A stretch of 5,585 bases of DNA from Lentzea sp. (GCA_030146905.1 JASLAV010000253.1:1-5585), one strand, 5' to 3'. Shown: positions 1-5,585, counted from the stretch's first letter. Program-made: numbers and translations. Notes: a model not told the origin generated them from the sequence alone.

Positions 1-1076
1 TTGCGGCCCCAGGTGGAGTCGGCGGGACCGTTGGCGAACTCGATCAGGTCGAGCGTGTCCTGGACGTGCCGCCGGAGCAGTGCGGGGTCGTCGGTGACGC
101 GGTTCTGGCCGCAGCCGGTGACGAGGGCGGGGACGACGGGCAGCGGCATGGCGCCGACGTCCTCGGAGAACTGGAAGTACTCGAAGTAGCCGAGGCCGTA
201 GGACTGGTTGTAGCCCCAGAAGTTCCAGTTCGTGGCGCGCTGCTCGACCGGCCCGATGGTGTCCTTCCACTGGTACGAGCGGCGGCGTTCGTAGTTCGGC
301 GCCTCGTAGCCGTAGTGGCTGCCGGTGTTGACGAGGCAGCCGCCGGGGAAGCGGACGAAGCCGGGCTTCAGCGCGGCGATCTTCTCGGCGAGGTCGCGGC
401 GCAGGCCGTGGCCCTTGAAGGTGTCCTGCGGCATCAGCGAGACCATGTCGAGGCGCAGGGTTCCCGTGCCGCCGCCGGTGACCAGCAGCCGGCCGGTCGT
501 CGAGGACTTCCTCGCGCGGACGGTGCCGGTGTAGCGCGCCCACCCGTCACCGCGGACCTGGATCGTCACGGGATCGCCCAGTGCGGTGCCCGCTGGGTCG
601 GTGACGGTCGCGGTCAGCGGGGTCGCGGCCTGGTCGGTGCGCGCCCAGACGGAGAAGTCGTAGCGCTGGCCCTCCCGCACGGCGATCCCGCTGTTGTAAC
701 CGGAGTTGATGACACCCGCGGGCAGGCCGAGCTTCAGGTAACGGCGGTTGCGCTCGTTCATCCGGCCGGCGTCGTCGGCCACGTCGAGCGTGCCGCTGTG
801 CGGTGCCCACGCGGTCAGTCCCGTGTAGCCCGCGTTGTCCGCGGGGTCGTACTCGAACGAGCGGTTCTGCACGAGCTCGGCGTACAGGCCGCCGTCCGCG
901 GCGCGGTTGATGTCCTCGAAGAAGACGCCGTACATCGAGTCGTCGATCGCCGCGCCCTTCTCCGTCGCGTCGATCTTGATCGTGTAGTCGGTCTCCGCGG
1001 CCGCGCCGGAGTTGGGAACGGCGACCAGCAGACTGGCCGCGAGCGCGGCGCACAACAGGGCGTGCTTGCGGTGCAC
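1..1076 (-). CDS. Secreted GH51-type alpha-L-arabinofuranosidase, N-terminal part (3' end outside window)
   Basis: Likely an exported enzyme that removes terminal L-arabinofuranosyl residues from arabinan, arabinoxylan or their oligosaccharides. The visible 358 codons begin with a signal peptide: basic MHRKH, a hydrophobic run to about residue 20, and a probable AAA|E cleavage near residue 27. The mature start reads IDDSMYGVFFEDINRAADGG (residues 44-63), followed by LYAELVQNRSFEY, the usual opening of GH51 enzymes of this type. Residues about 85-215 look like an inserted beta-rich carbohydrate-binding (CBM4/9-like) domain. The barrel resumes with KPGFVRFPGGCLVN (237-250) and NWNFWGYNQ (283-291). 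The catalytic Glu pair should lie further on, beyond the window edge, so activity cannot be judged. The GTG start is chosen because GGGGGAGG sits 6 bases upstream and the signal peptide starts there; an in-frame ATG 12 codons upstream (1112) has no comparable RBS. The gene is divergent from the sugar importer. The exact sugar specificity is inferred from the family. Confidence 0.88.
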   Translation of the reverse strand, partial: MHRKHALLCAALAASLLVAVPNSGAAAETDYTIKIDATEKGAAIDDSMYGVFFEDINRAADGGLYAELVQNRSFEYDPADNAGYTGLTAWAPHSGTLDVADDAGRMNERNRRYLKLGLPAGVINSGYNSGIAVREGQRYDFSVWARTDQAATPLTATVTDPAGTALGDPVTIQVRGDGWARYTGTVRARKSSTTGRLLVTGGGTGTLRLDMVSLMPQDTFKGHGLRRDLAEKIAALKPGFVRFPGGCLVNTGSHYGYEAPNYERRRSYQWKDTIGPVEQRATNWNFWGYNQSYGLGYFEYFQFSEDVGAMPLPVVPALVTGCGQNRVTDDPALLRRHVQDTLDLIEFANGPADSTWGR

Positions 1077-1079
1077 GGT

Positions 1080-1089
1080 TTTCCTCCCC
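1080..1089 (-). promoter_or_regulatory. Ribosome binding site of the arabinofuranosidase gene
   Basis: The minus strand reads GGGGGAGGAAAACC directly before the GTG at 1076. GGAGG is complementary to the 16S 3' end and lies 6 bases from the start. This decides for the GTG against the upstream in-frame ATG at 1112. Confidence 0.75.
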
Positions 1090-1098
1090 CACTCGGAA

Positions 1099-1112
1099 GT
1101 GAGCGTTAACAT
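1099..1112. promoter_or_regulatory. LacI-type operator-like site 1
   Basis: GTGAGCGTTAACAT is an imperfect inverted repeat around a central CG (arms GTGAG and TTAAC). It shares its first nine bases with site 2 at 1156-1167. A CG-centred GTGAGC/GTTAAC pattern is typical of LacI-family sugar repressor operators in actinomycetes. It sits between the candidate -10 and the RBS side of the arabinofuranosidase gene. The repressor is not encoded in this window. Confidence 0.5.
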
Positions 1113-1137
1113 AGGACTGCGAACTCGTTACGAGCAA
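1108..1137 (-). promoter_or_regulatory. Candidate promoter for the arabinofuranosidase gene
   Basis: On the minus strand TTGCTC (1137-1132) and TATGTT (1113-1108) are separated by 18 bases, a possible sigma-70-type -35/-10 pair with 3/6 and 4/6 matches. The -10 overlaps the operator-like site at 1099-1112, so a bound repressor would block it. The leader to the GTG would be about 25-30 bases. This is a visual match only. Confidence 0.35.
1124..1134. repeat. Short perfect inverted repeat between the two operator-like sites
   Basis: CTCGT-T-ACGAG has perfect 5-bp arms around a single central base. It overlaps the candidate -35 of the minus-strand promoter. It could be another protein site, but an 11-base palindrome can occur by chance in such DNA. 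Confidence 0.3.
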
Positions 1138-1141
1138 GGCC

Positions 1142-1170
1142 TTGACGCGATAGTTGTGAGCGTTCACTCT
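1142..1170 (+). promoter_or_regulatory. Candidate promoter of the ytfQ-ytfR-ytfT-yjfF operon
   Basis: TTGACG (1142-1147) is a good -35 hexamer. CACTCT (1165-1170), 17 bases on, is a poor -10 that keeps only the A at position 2 and the final T. Operator-like site 2 lies inside the spacer and touches the -10, which would suit repression. Transcription would start near 1177, giving a leader of about 60 bases. Confidence 0.35.
1156..1167. promoter_or_regulatory. LacI-type operator-like site 2
   Basis: GTGAGCGTTCAC is an inverted repeat around a central CG, with 4 of 5 arm positions symmetric. It repeats the nonamer GTGAGCGTT of site 1 in the same orientation, 57 bases away. It lies within the candidate operon promoter. 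A LacI-family sugar-responsive repressor is the likeliest ligand, by pattern only. Confidence 0.55.
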
Positions 1171-1183
1171 TGTCCACCTGACA

Positions 1184-1199
1184 ACCGCGGACACGCGGT
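1184..1199 (+). repeat. Small hairpin in the ytfQ leader
   Basis: ACCGCG-GACA-CGCGGT forms a perfect 6-bp GC-rich stem with a 4-base loop, 27 bases upstream of the ytfQ RBS. An adjoining inverted repeat, TTGTC-CACCT-GACAA (1170-1184), overlaps it by one base. These could stabilise the 5' end of the mRNA or be a further binding site. No riboswitch or U-tract is seen. Confidence 0.35.
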
Positions 1200-1226
1200 C
1201 GAGCTCCGCGACAATGCCGTCACCCC

Positions 1227-1231
1227 GGAGG
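1227..1231 (+). promoter_or_regulatory. Ribosome binding site of ytfQ
   Basis: GGAGG lies 7 bases before the GTG at 1239 and fixes that start. The protein then begins with MLKK and a lipoprotein signal, as expected. Confidence 0.8.
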
Positions 1232-1238
1232 AATCCCA

Positions 1239-2207
1239 GTGCTGAAGAAGATCACGACAGTCGCCAGCGTGGTCCTGCTGAGCGCGCTCACGGCCTGTGG
1301 CTCGGGTGGTGGTGGGAGCACCGGCTCGTCCGGCGGCGACACCATCACGATGGGCTTCGCCCAGGTGGGTGCCGAGAGCGGCTGGCGCACCGCCAACACC
1401 AAGTCGATCCAGGACGAGGCGAAGGCCGCCGGGATCGAGCTGAAGTTCTCCGACGCGCAGCAGAAGCAGGAGAACCAGATCAAGGCGATCCGGTCCTACA
1501 TCCAGCAGAAGGTGTCCGTCATCGCGTTCAGCCCTGTCGTCGAGACGGGCTGGGACACCGTGCTGCTGGAGGCCAAGCGCGCCAACATCCCGGTGATCCT
1601 CACCGACCGTTCGATCGACTCGGACGACACCTCGCTGTACAAGACGTTCCTCGGCTCGGACTTCGTCGAGGAGGGCCGCAGGGCGGGCGACTGGCTCGTG
1701 TCCAACGTGTCCGGCCCGGTGAACGTGGTGGAGCTGCAGGGCACCACCGGCGCGGCGCCGGCGATCGACCGCAAGAAGGGCTTCGAGGAGAAGATCGCCG
1801 CCAAGCCGGACATCAAGGTCGTGGCGTCGCAGACCGGTGACTTCACGCGGTCCGGCGGCAAGCAGGTCATGGAGGCGTTCCTCAAGTCCCAGCCGAAGAT
1901 CGACGTCGTGTACGCGCACAACGACGACATGGGCCTGGGCGCGATCGAGGCCATCAAGGCCGCCGGCAAGGTGCCCGGCAAGGACATCAAGATCATCACC
2001 GTCGACGCGGTGAAGGACGGCATGCAGGCGCTGGCCAACGGTGAGATCAACTTCATCGTCGAGTGCAACCCGTTGCTGGGCAAGCAGTTGATGGAGCTCA
2101 CCAAGAAGGTCGTGGCCGGCGAGGACGTCCCGGCGCGGGTCGTGACCGAGGAGGGCACGTTCACCCAGGAGCAGGCCAAGGCCGCGCTTCCCCAGCGCCA
2201 GTACTGA
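1239..2207 (+). CDS. ytfQ: YtfQ-like furanose-binding lipoprotein of a sugar ABC importer
   Basis: Extracellular sugar-binding protein (322 aa; E. coli YtfQ about 318) that delivers ligand to the YtfT-YjfF permease. Residues 1-20 are a lipoprotein signal: MLKK, a hydrophobic core, then lipobox LTAC with C20 as lipidation site, followed by a Gly/Ser-rich tether (21-33). The two-lobed periplasmic-binding-protein fold (Peripla_BP_4 type) follows. Segments recognisable from YtfQ include GFAQVGAESGWR (39-50), QQKQENQIKA (74-83), DRSID (123-127), VVELQGTTGAAPAIDRKKGF (163-182), SQTGDFTRSGGK (197-208) and YAHNDDM (225-231). W49, R50, D123, R124, R178, N228 and D256 sit where ligand contacts are expected. 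The usual DGV near residue 256 reads DAV here, and the C-terminal part diverges most, so ligand preference may differ from galactofuranose. L-arabinofuranose is a reasonable guess, given the divergent arabinofuranosidase. It is the first gene of the operon. Confidence 0.93.
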   Translation: MLKKITTVASVVLLSALTACGSGGGGSTGSSGGDTITMGFAQVGAESGWRTANTKSIQDEAKAAGIELKFSDAQQKQENQIKAIRSYIQQKVSVIAFSPVVETGWDTVLLEAKRANIPVILTDRSIDSDDTSLYKTFLGSDFVEEGRRAGDWLVSNVSGPVNVVELQGTTGAAPAIDRKKGFEEKIAAKPDIKVVASQTGDFTRSGGKQVMEAFLKSQPKIDVVYAHNDDMGLGAIEAIKAAGKVPGKDIKIITVDAVKDGMQALANGEINFIVECNPLLGKQLMELTKKVVAGEDVPARVVTEEGTFTQEQAKAALPQRQY

Positions 2208-2238
2208 GTTCCTTTTCTCGCAGGAGTTCCCACGAGCA

Positions 2239-2282
2239 CCGTGGGCCCGTCACCTCGGCGCATCCGGGTGACGGGCCCGCGG
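2239..2282 (+). repeat. Strong intercistronic hairpin after ytfQ
   Basis: GGGCCCGTCACC (2243-2254) and GGTGACGGGCCC (2267-2278) are perfect 12-bp arms. Pairing extends outwards to 2239 and 2282 with three more Watson-Crick pairs and one G-U, giving up to 16 bp around a 12-base loop. No T-run follows, so it is not a clear intrinsic terminator. In its place after a binding-protein gene it may protect the ytfQ mRNA 3' end or partly attenuate read-through, leaving less ytfR-ytfT-yjfF message. The function is inferred; the structure is directly visible. Confidence 0.75.
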
Positions 2283-2306
2283 CCCCAGCGACGAAAGCCA
2301 GAGCCC

Positions 2307-3845
2307 ATGACCGAGTCACCGCCACCTGTCGTCGAGATGCGGGGCATCAGCCTCGCGTTTCCCGGCGTGAAGGCGTTGCAGGACGTCGACTTCCGGCTGT
2401 TCCCCGGCGAGGTGCACGCCCTCATGGGCGAGAACGGCGCCGGCAAGTCCACCCTGATCAAGACGCTGACCGGTGTGCACCGCCCCGACAGCGGGCAGGT
2501 CGTGCTGGCCGGCGACGACGTGGCGTTCTCCTCCCCCGGCGAGGCGCAGCACGCCGGGATCAGCACCGTGTACCAGGAGGTCAACCTCTGCGCGAACCTC
2601 ACGGTCGCGGAGAACATCCTGCTGGGCCGCGAGCCCAGGAGGTTCGGCGGGATCGACTTCCGCGCGATGCGCAAGCGCGCCGCCGAGGTGCTCGCGCGCA
2701 TCGGCGTGCACGTCGACCCGGCGTCGAGCCTGGGTGAACATCCGATCGCCGTGCAGCAACTGGTCGCGATCGCCCGTGCGATCGCGGTCGACTGCCGCGT
2801 GCTGGTGCTCGACGAGCCGACGTCCAGCCTGGACGCGGGCGAGGTCGCCGAGCTGTTCCGGATCATGCGCGTGCTGCGCGACGAAGGCGTCGCGATCCTG
2901 TTCGTGTCGCACTTCCTCGACCAGGTCTACGAGATCTCCGACCGCATGACGGTGCTGCGCAACGGAACCCTCGTCGGCGAGCACCTCACCGCCGACCTCG
3001 ACAGGCGCACGCTCATCGCGCAGATGATCGGCCGCGACCTCGGCACGCTGGAGGCGATCGAGGACGCGGCGGAGAAGCGCAGGGCAGACGGCCCCGTGCT
3101 GGTGCACGCCTCCGGTCTCGGCAGGCGCGGCGCGATCGAACCGTTCGACCTGGAGATCAGGGCGGGCGAGGTCGTCGGACTGGCCGGCCTGCTCGGCTCC
3201 GGTCGCACGGAGCTCGCCAGGCTGCTCTTCGGCGCGGACCGCGCGGACTCCGGCAGGCTCGTCGTCGACGGCAAGCCGCTGCGCCTGCGCGGGCCGCGTT
3301 CGGCGATCGCGGCGGGCATCGCGTTCAGCTCGGAGGACCGCAAGGGCGAAGGCCTCGTCGCGGACCTCTCGATCAGGGACAACCTGGTGCTCGCGATGCA
3401 GGCCGCACGCGGCTGGACCCGCCCGCTGCCGCGCAGGACGAAGGACCAGCTGGTCGAGAAGTACCTGAAGGCGCTGGACATCCGCCCGGCCAACCCGGAC
3501 GCGCTGGTGCGCACCCTGTCCGGCGGCAACCAGCAGAAGGTCCTGCTGGCGCGCTGGCTCGTCACCGAACCGCGGCTGCTGATCCTGGACGAACCGACCA
3601 GGGGCATCGACATCGGTGCCAAGGCGCAGATCCAGCAACTCGTCACGACACTGGCCTCGGAGGGCACCGCCGTGCTGTTCATCTCGGCGGAGCTGGAGGA
3701 GGTCGTGCGCATCGCGGACAGGATCGTGGTGCTGCGCGACCGGCACAAGATCGCCGAGCTCGACGGCTCGGTGACCGGCGTGGACGAGGTGGTCGAGCTC
3801 ATCGCGGGCGGGGCCGCACCGGACCCGGAGAAGGTGGTGTCGTGA
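2307..3845 (+). CDS. ytfR: YtfR-like double ATPase of a furanose-type sugar ABC importer
   Basis: Cytoplasmic ATP-hydrolysing subunit with two fused nucleotide-binding domains (512 aa; E. coli YtfR is 500), powering import with YtfQ, YtfT and YjfF. Domain 1: Walker A GENGAGKST (41-49), Q-loop VYQEVNL (88-94), an unorthodox signature IAVQQ (147-151), Walker B VLVLDEP (165-171), D-loop SSLD and switch H202. Domain 2: Walker A lacks its lysine (GLLGSGRTE, 294-302), but the signature is canonical (LSGGNQQK, 404-411), as is Walker B (LLILDEP, 424-430); the switch histidine is replaced in ISAELEE. This asymmetry, with one competent composite site, is normal for RbsA/AraG/YtfR-type ATPases. The ATG at 2307 is preferred. 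In-frame starts upstream, at GTG 2241 and 2268, would translate the hairpin into a Pro/Arg-rich tail with no homology look. The chosen start has only a weak RBS (AGAG or GAAAG). About 12 arginines use AGG, including a tandem pair. Confidence 0.93.
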   Translation: MTESPPPVVEMRGISLAFPGVKALQDVDFRLFPGEVHALMGENGAGKSTLIKTLTGVHRPDSGQVVLAGDDVAFSSPGEAQHAGISTVYQEVNLCANLTVAENILLGREPRRFGGIDFRAMRKRAAEVLARIGVHVDPASSLGEHPIAVQQLVAIARAIAVDCRVLVLDEPTSSLDAGEVAELFRIMRVLRDEGVAILFVSHFLDQVYEISDRMTVLRNGTLVGEHLTADLDRRTLIAQMIGRDLGTLEAIEDAAEKRRADGPVLVHASGLGRRGAIEPFDLEIRAGEVVGLAGLLGSGRTELARLLFGADRADSGRLVVDGKPLRLRGPRSAIAAGIAFSSEDRKGEGLVADLSIRDNLVLAMQAARGWTRPLPRRTKDQLVEKYLKALDIRPANPDALVRTLSGGNQQKVLLARWLVTEPRLLILDEPTRGIDIGAKAQIQQLVTTLASEGTAVLFISAELEEVVRIADRIVVLRDRHKIAELDGSVTGVDEVVELIAGGAAPDPEKVVS

Positions 3846-3952
3846 GGAACGCGACCGCAACGGCAGGCCTGGCTGGACCGGCAGCCTTCCACGACACCCG
3901 CACCACAGCCGCGCACAGCGGCACGACCGCGCCGAAGGAGGTGGCCCCGTGA
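3842..3952 (+). CDS. Possible 36-codon ORF bridging ytfR and ytfT
   Basis: A GTG at 3842 overlaps the ytfR stop (GTGA) and opens a 36-codon frame whose TGA (3950-3952) overlaps the ytfT GTG start (again GTGA). It thus exactly fills the gap. GGAGAAGG (3827-3834) lies 7 bases before its start, and about 86% of its third positions are G or C. The peptide starts MRNATATAGLAGPAA and is rich in Ala and Thr. It has no signal peptide, membrane segment or motif that I recognise. It could be a translated coupling ORF that carries ribosomes from ytfR to ytfT, or an open frame by chance; in GC-rich DNA a frame this short without a stop is common. The strong RBS of ytfT makes coupling unnecessary. Confidence 0.25.
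   Translation: MRNATATAGLAGPAAFHDTRTTAAHSGTTAPKEVAP
3935..3941 (+). promoter_or_regulatory. Ribosome binding site of ytfT
   Basis: AAGGAGG, the best Shine-Dalgarno sequence in the window, lies 7 bases before the GTG at 3949 and settles that start. Confidence 0.8.
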
Positions 3953-4929
3953 AGAACCGGCTGCTCTGGCCGCTGGCAGCGCTGGCGGCGCTGCTGCTGC
4001 TCAACTTCTTCGTCACACCGTCGTTCTTCTCGCTGCGCATGCAGGACGGCCACCTCTACGGCGGCCTGGTCGACGTGCTCAAGAACGGCGCGCCGACGCT
4101 GCTGATCGCGCTCGGCATGACGCTGGTGATCGCCACGAGGGGCATCGACCTGTCCGTCGGCGCGGTGGCGGCGATCGCCGGTGCCGTGACGTGCGTCCAC
4201 ATCGGAGCGTCCGGGGACGCGGGCACGGCGATCGCGGGCATGGTGATCGCGCTGGTGCTGTGCGCGGTCCTGGGGCTGTGGAACGGTTTCCTCGTGGCGG
4301 GACTGGGCATCCAGCCGATCATCGCGACCCTCGTGCTGATGACCGCGGGCCGCGGCGTCGCCATGCTGGTGACCGAAGGCCAGATCGTCACGGTCAACAA
4401 CACCGCCTTCAAGCAGGTCGGCGCCGGGTTCGTGGTCCTGCCGATCTCCATCCTGATCAGCCTGCTCGTGCTGGGCGCGGTGGCGTTCGTGACCCGCCGC
4501 ACCGCGCTGGGCATGCTGATCGAGGCGGTCGGCGTCAACCCGGAGGCGTCGCGGCTGGCCGGCGTGCGGTCCCGCACGATCATCTGGACGGTCTACGTGT
4601 TCGCCGCGGTGTGCGCGGGCATCGCCGGGCTGATGATCAGCTCGAACGTCAGCGCCGCCGACGCCAACAGCACAGGGCTGTGGATCGAGATGGACGCGAT
4701 CCTCGCCGTCGTCATCGGTGGCACCTCGCTCGCCGGCGGGCGCTACTCGCTCACCGGCACGCTGATCGGTGCCCTGATCATCCAGACCCTCACCACCACC
4801 GTCTACACGATCGGCGTCGCCCCGGAGGTGACGCTGGTGTTCAAGGCGGTCGTCGTCATCGCCGTGTGCCTGGTGCAGGCGCCGAAGGCCCGTGCGGCAC
4901 TGAGCTTCCGGAAGGTGGCCGTCTCATGA
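3949..4929 (+). CDS. ytfT: YtfT-like inner-membrane permease of a furanose-type sugar ABC importer
   Basis: Integral membrane subunit (326 aa; E. coli YtfT 341) of the BPD_transp_2 (ribose/galactose-type) permease family; with YjfF it forms the channel. Around nine to ten hydrophobic helices are visible, for example about 5-22, 47-63, 93-118, 124-142, 160-181, 210-230, 248-265 and 293-311. Family motifs are LGMTLVIATRGIDLSVGAV (55-73), the cytoplasmic coupling segment EAVGVNPEASRLAGV (192-206), which faces the ATPase, and IEMDAILAVVIGGTSLAGG (246-264). The start is GTG with AAGGAGG at 7 bases. The gene lies 103 bases after ytfR, and its stop overlaps the yjfF start by ATGA, which points to translational coupling and equal amounts of the two permeases. 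The E. coli relative takes galactofuranose; the substrate here is probably arabinofuranose, judged from context. Confidence 0.92.
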   Translation: MKNRLLWPLAALAALLLLNFFVTPSFFSLRMQDGHLYGGLVDVLKNGAPTLLIALGMTLVIATRGIDLSVGAVAAIAGAVTCVHIGASGDAGTAIAGMVIALVLCAVLGLWNGFLVAGLGIQPIIATLVLMTAGRGVAMLVTEGQIVTVNNTAFKQVGAGFVVLPISILISLLVLGAVAFVTRRTALGMLIEAVGVNPEASRLAGVRSRTIIWTVYVFAAVCAGIAGLMISSNVSAADANSTGLWIEMDAILAVVIGGTSLAGGRYSLTGTLIGALIIQTLTTTVYTIGVAPEVTLVFKAVVVIAVCLVQAPKARAALSFRKVAVS

Positions 4930-5585
4930 CCACTGTCGTGCGCGGGGTGCCGTCGCGGTTCCTCCCCGTCATCGCGACCGTCGTGCTGTTCGTCCTCGCC
5001 TTCGGGGCCGGTTCCGCGCGCTACGACGACTTCGCGTCCGGACAGGTGATCGCGAACCTGTTCATCGACAACGCGTTCCTCATCGTGCTCGCCGCAGGCA
5101 TGACGTTCGTGATCCTCAGCGGCGGCATCGACCTGTCCGTCGGGTCGGTCATGGCGCTGTCGACCATGGTCACCGCTGCCGGTCTGCGCGCGGGCTGGCC
5201 GGTGCCGCTGGTCGTGCTGGCGGTGCTGCTGATCGGGTCGACGCTCGGCCTGCTGATGGGCCTGGTGATCCACCGGTTCGACATCCAGCCGTTCATCGTC
5301 ACGCTGGCCGGCATGTTCCTCGCCCGCGGCCTGTGCTTCATGATCAGCGTGGAGTCGGTGTCGATCAAGGACAGGACGTTCCGCGACGTCGCCACGGCCG
5401 CGATCCCCCTGCCCGGCGGCGTCAGCATCACCTACAACGTCGTCATCGCGCTGCTGGTCGTCGCCGCCGCGATGTACGTCCTGCACCGCACCCGCTTCGG
5501 CCGCACGGTGTACGCGGTCGGTGGCAACGAGTCGTCCGCGCTGCTCATGGGCCTGCCCACCGCGCGCACCAAGGTCGGCGTCTAC
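4926..5585 (+). CDS. yjfF: YjfF-like second permease of the importer (3' end outside window)
   Basis: Partner membrane subunit of YtfT; 220 codons are visible out of about 330 in the family (E. coli YjfF 331), open to the right edge. Features are a short N-terminus, hydrophobic helices at about 11-29, 43-64, 92-113, 123-140 and 168-187, and the family motif GMTFVILSGGIDLSVGSVMA (58-77), identical to E. coli YjfF for most of its length as I recall that sequence. FIVTLAGMFLARG (123-135) and the ATPase-coupling segment HRTRFGRTVYAVGGNESSA (187-205) also follow YjfF closely. The ATG overlaps the ytfT stop (ATGA), and GGAAGG (4910-4915) lies 10 bases upstream inside ytfT. Having two different permease genes, where RbsC or XylH systems have one, is the mark of the YtfQRT-YjfF type. 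There is no sign of a frameshift. Confidence 0.92.
   Translation, partial: MTTVVRGVPSRFLPVIATVVLFVLAFGAGSARYDDFASGQVIANLFIDNAFLIVLAAGMTFVILSGGIDLSVGSVMALSTMVTAAGLRAGWPVPLVVLAVLLIGSTLGLLMGLVIHRFDIQPFIVTLAGMFLARGLCFMISVESVSIKDRTFRDVATAAIPLPGGVSITYNVVIALLVVAAAMYVLHRTRFGRTVYAVGGNESSALLMGLPTARTKVGVY

Noticed and set aside
66..1109. Long plus-strand open frame of 347 codons opposite the arabinofuranosidase gene
   Set aside because: It is antisense to a gene with clear GH51 motifs; its translation is a low-complexity Val/Ala/Arg/Gly mix, typical of shadow frames in GC-rich DNA.
1077..1112. Upstream in-frame ATG start for the arabinofuranosidase at 1112
   Set aside because: It lacks an RBS, overlaps the operator-like site and -10 candidate, and would add 12 residues before a normal signal peptide; GTG at 1076 has GGAGG at good spacing.
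2239..2290. Intrinsic transcription terminator after ytfQ
   Set aside because: The stem is strong, but no T-run follows and the downstream genes belong to the same importer, so full termination is unlikely; kept as a hairpin of uncertain role.
2241..2306. GTG at 2241 as the start of ytfR, adding 22 residues
   Set aside because: The added residues are encoded by the hairpin, are Pro/Arg-rich and do not match the family start; the nearest AGGAG is 14 bases away.
1496..2866. Minus-strand open frame of 456 codons across ytfQ and ytfR
   Set aside because: It spans two well-supported genes and the hairpin between them; the translation is Ser/Thr/Arg-rich with no recognisable domain.
2316..4040. 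Minus-strand open frame of 574 codons across ytfR and into ytfT
   Set aside because: Antisense shadow of the ATPase gene, with a repetitive Arg/Asp/Val/His composition and no domain.
4803..5486. Minus-strand open frame of 227 codons opposite yjfF
   Set aside because: The plus strand here encodes a clear YjfF permease; the minus translation is a His/Asp/Arg-rich shadow frame.

Overview
The window looks like chromosome from a high-GC actinomycete. Codon third positions are almost all G or C, GTG starts are common, ribosome binding sites (RBS) are GGAGG-type, and the solute-binding protein is a lipoprotein, as expected in a Gram-positive cell. The gene style fits the Pseudonocardiales (Lentzea, Saccharothrix or Amycolatopsis-like), but that placement is an impression and not a test.

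Layout. Positions 1-1076 (minus strand) hold the first 358 codons of a secreted GH51-type alpha-L-arabinofuranosidase; the gene runs off the left edge before its catalytic residues. A 162-base divergent intergenic region (1077-1238) holds candidate promoters for both directions and two LacI-type operator-like sites sharing the 9-mer GTGAGCGTT. From 1239 to the right edge runs a plus-strand operon for a furanose-type sugar ABC importer: ytfQ (lipoprotein binding protein), ytfR (double ATPase), ytfT (permease) and yjfF (second permease, cut by the right edge).

How the genes work together. The enzyme would release L-arabinofuranose from arabinan or arabinoxylan outside the cell. YtfQ would capture a furanose sugar at the membrane, and the YtfT-YjfF permease pair with YtfR would import it. 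The E. coli relative is known for galactofuranose. The divergent arabinofuranosidase, and operator-like sites that could serve both transcripts, suggest that arabinofuranose or short arabino-oligosaccharides are the substrate here. This is inference from context.

Fine structure. A strong hairpin of up to 16 bp without a U-tract lies between ytfQ and ytfR, and ytfR has a weak RBS; both could keep the binding protein in excess over the ATPase. A possible 36-codon ORF exactly fills the ytfR-ytfT gap, overlapping the stop of one gene and the start of the other. ytfT and yjfF overlap by ATGA. No gene-free stretch exceeds 300 bases. I see no RNA gene, mobile element or CRISPR array. The module is a recognisable type, not a wholly new system; the most novel points are the probable substrate shift, the shared control region and the small coupled ORF.
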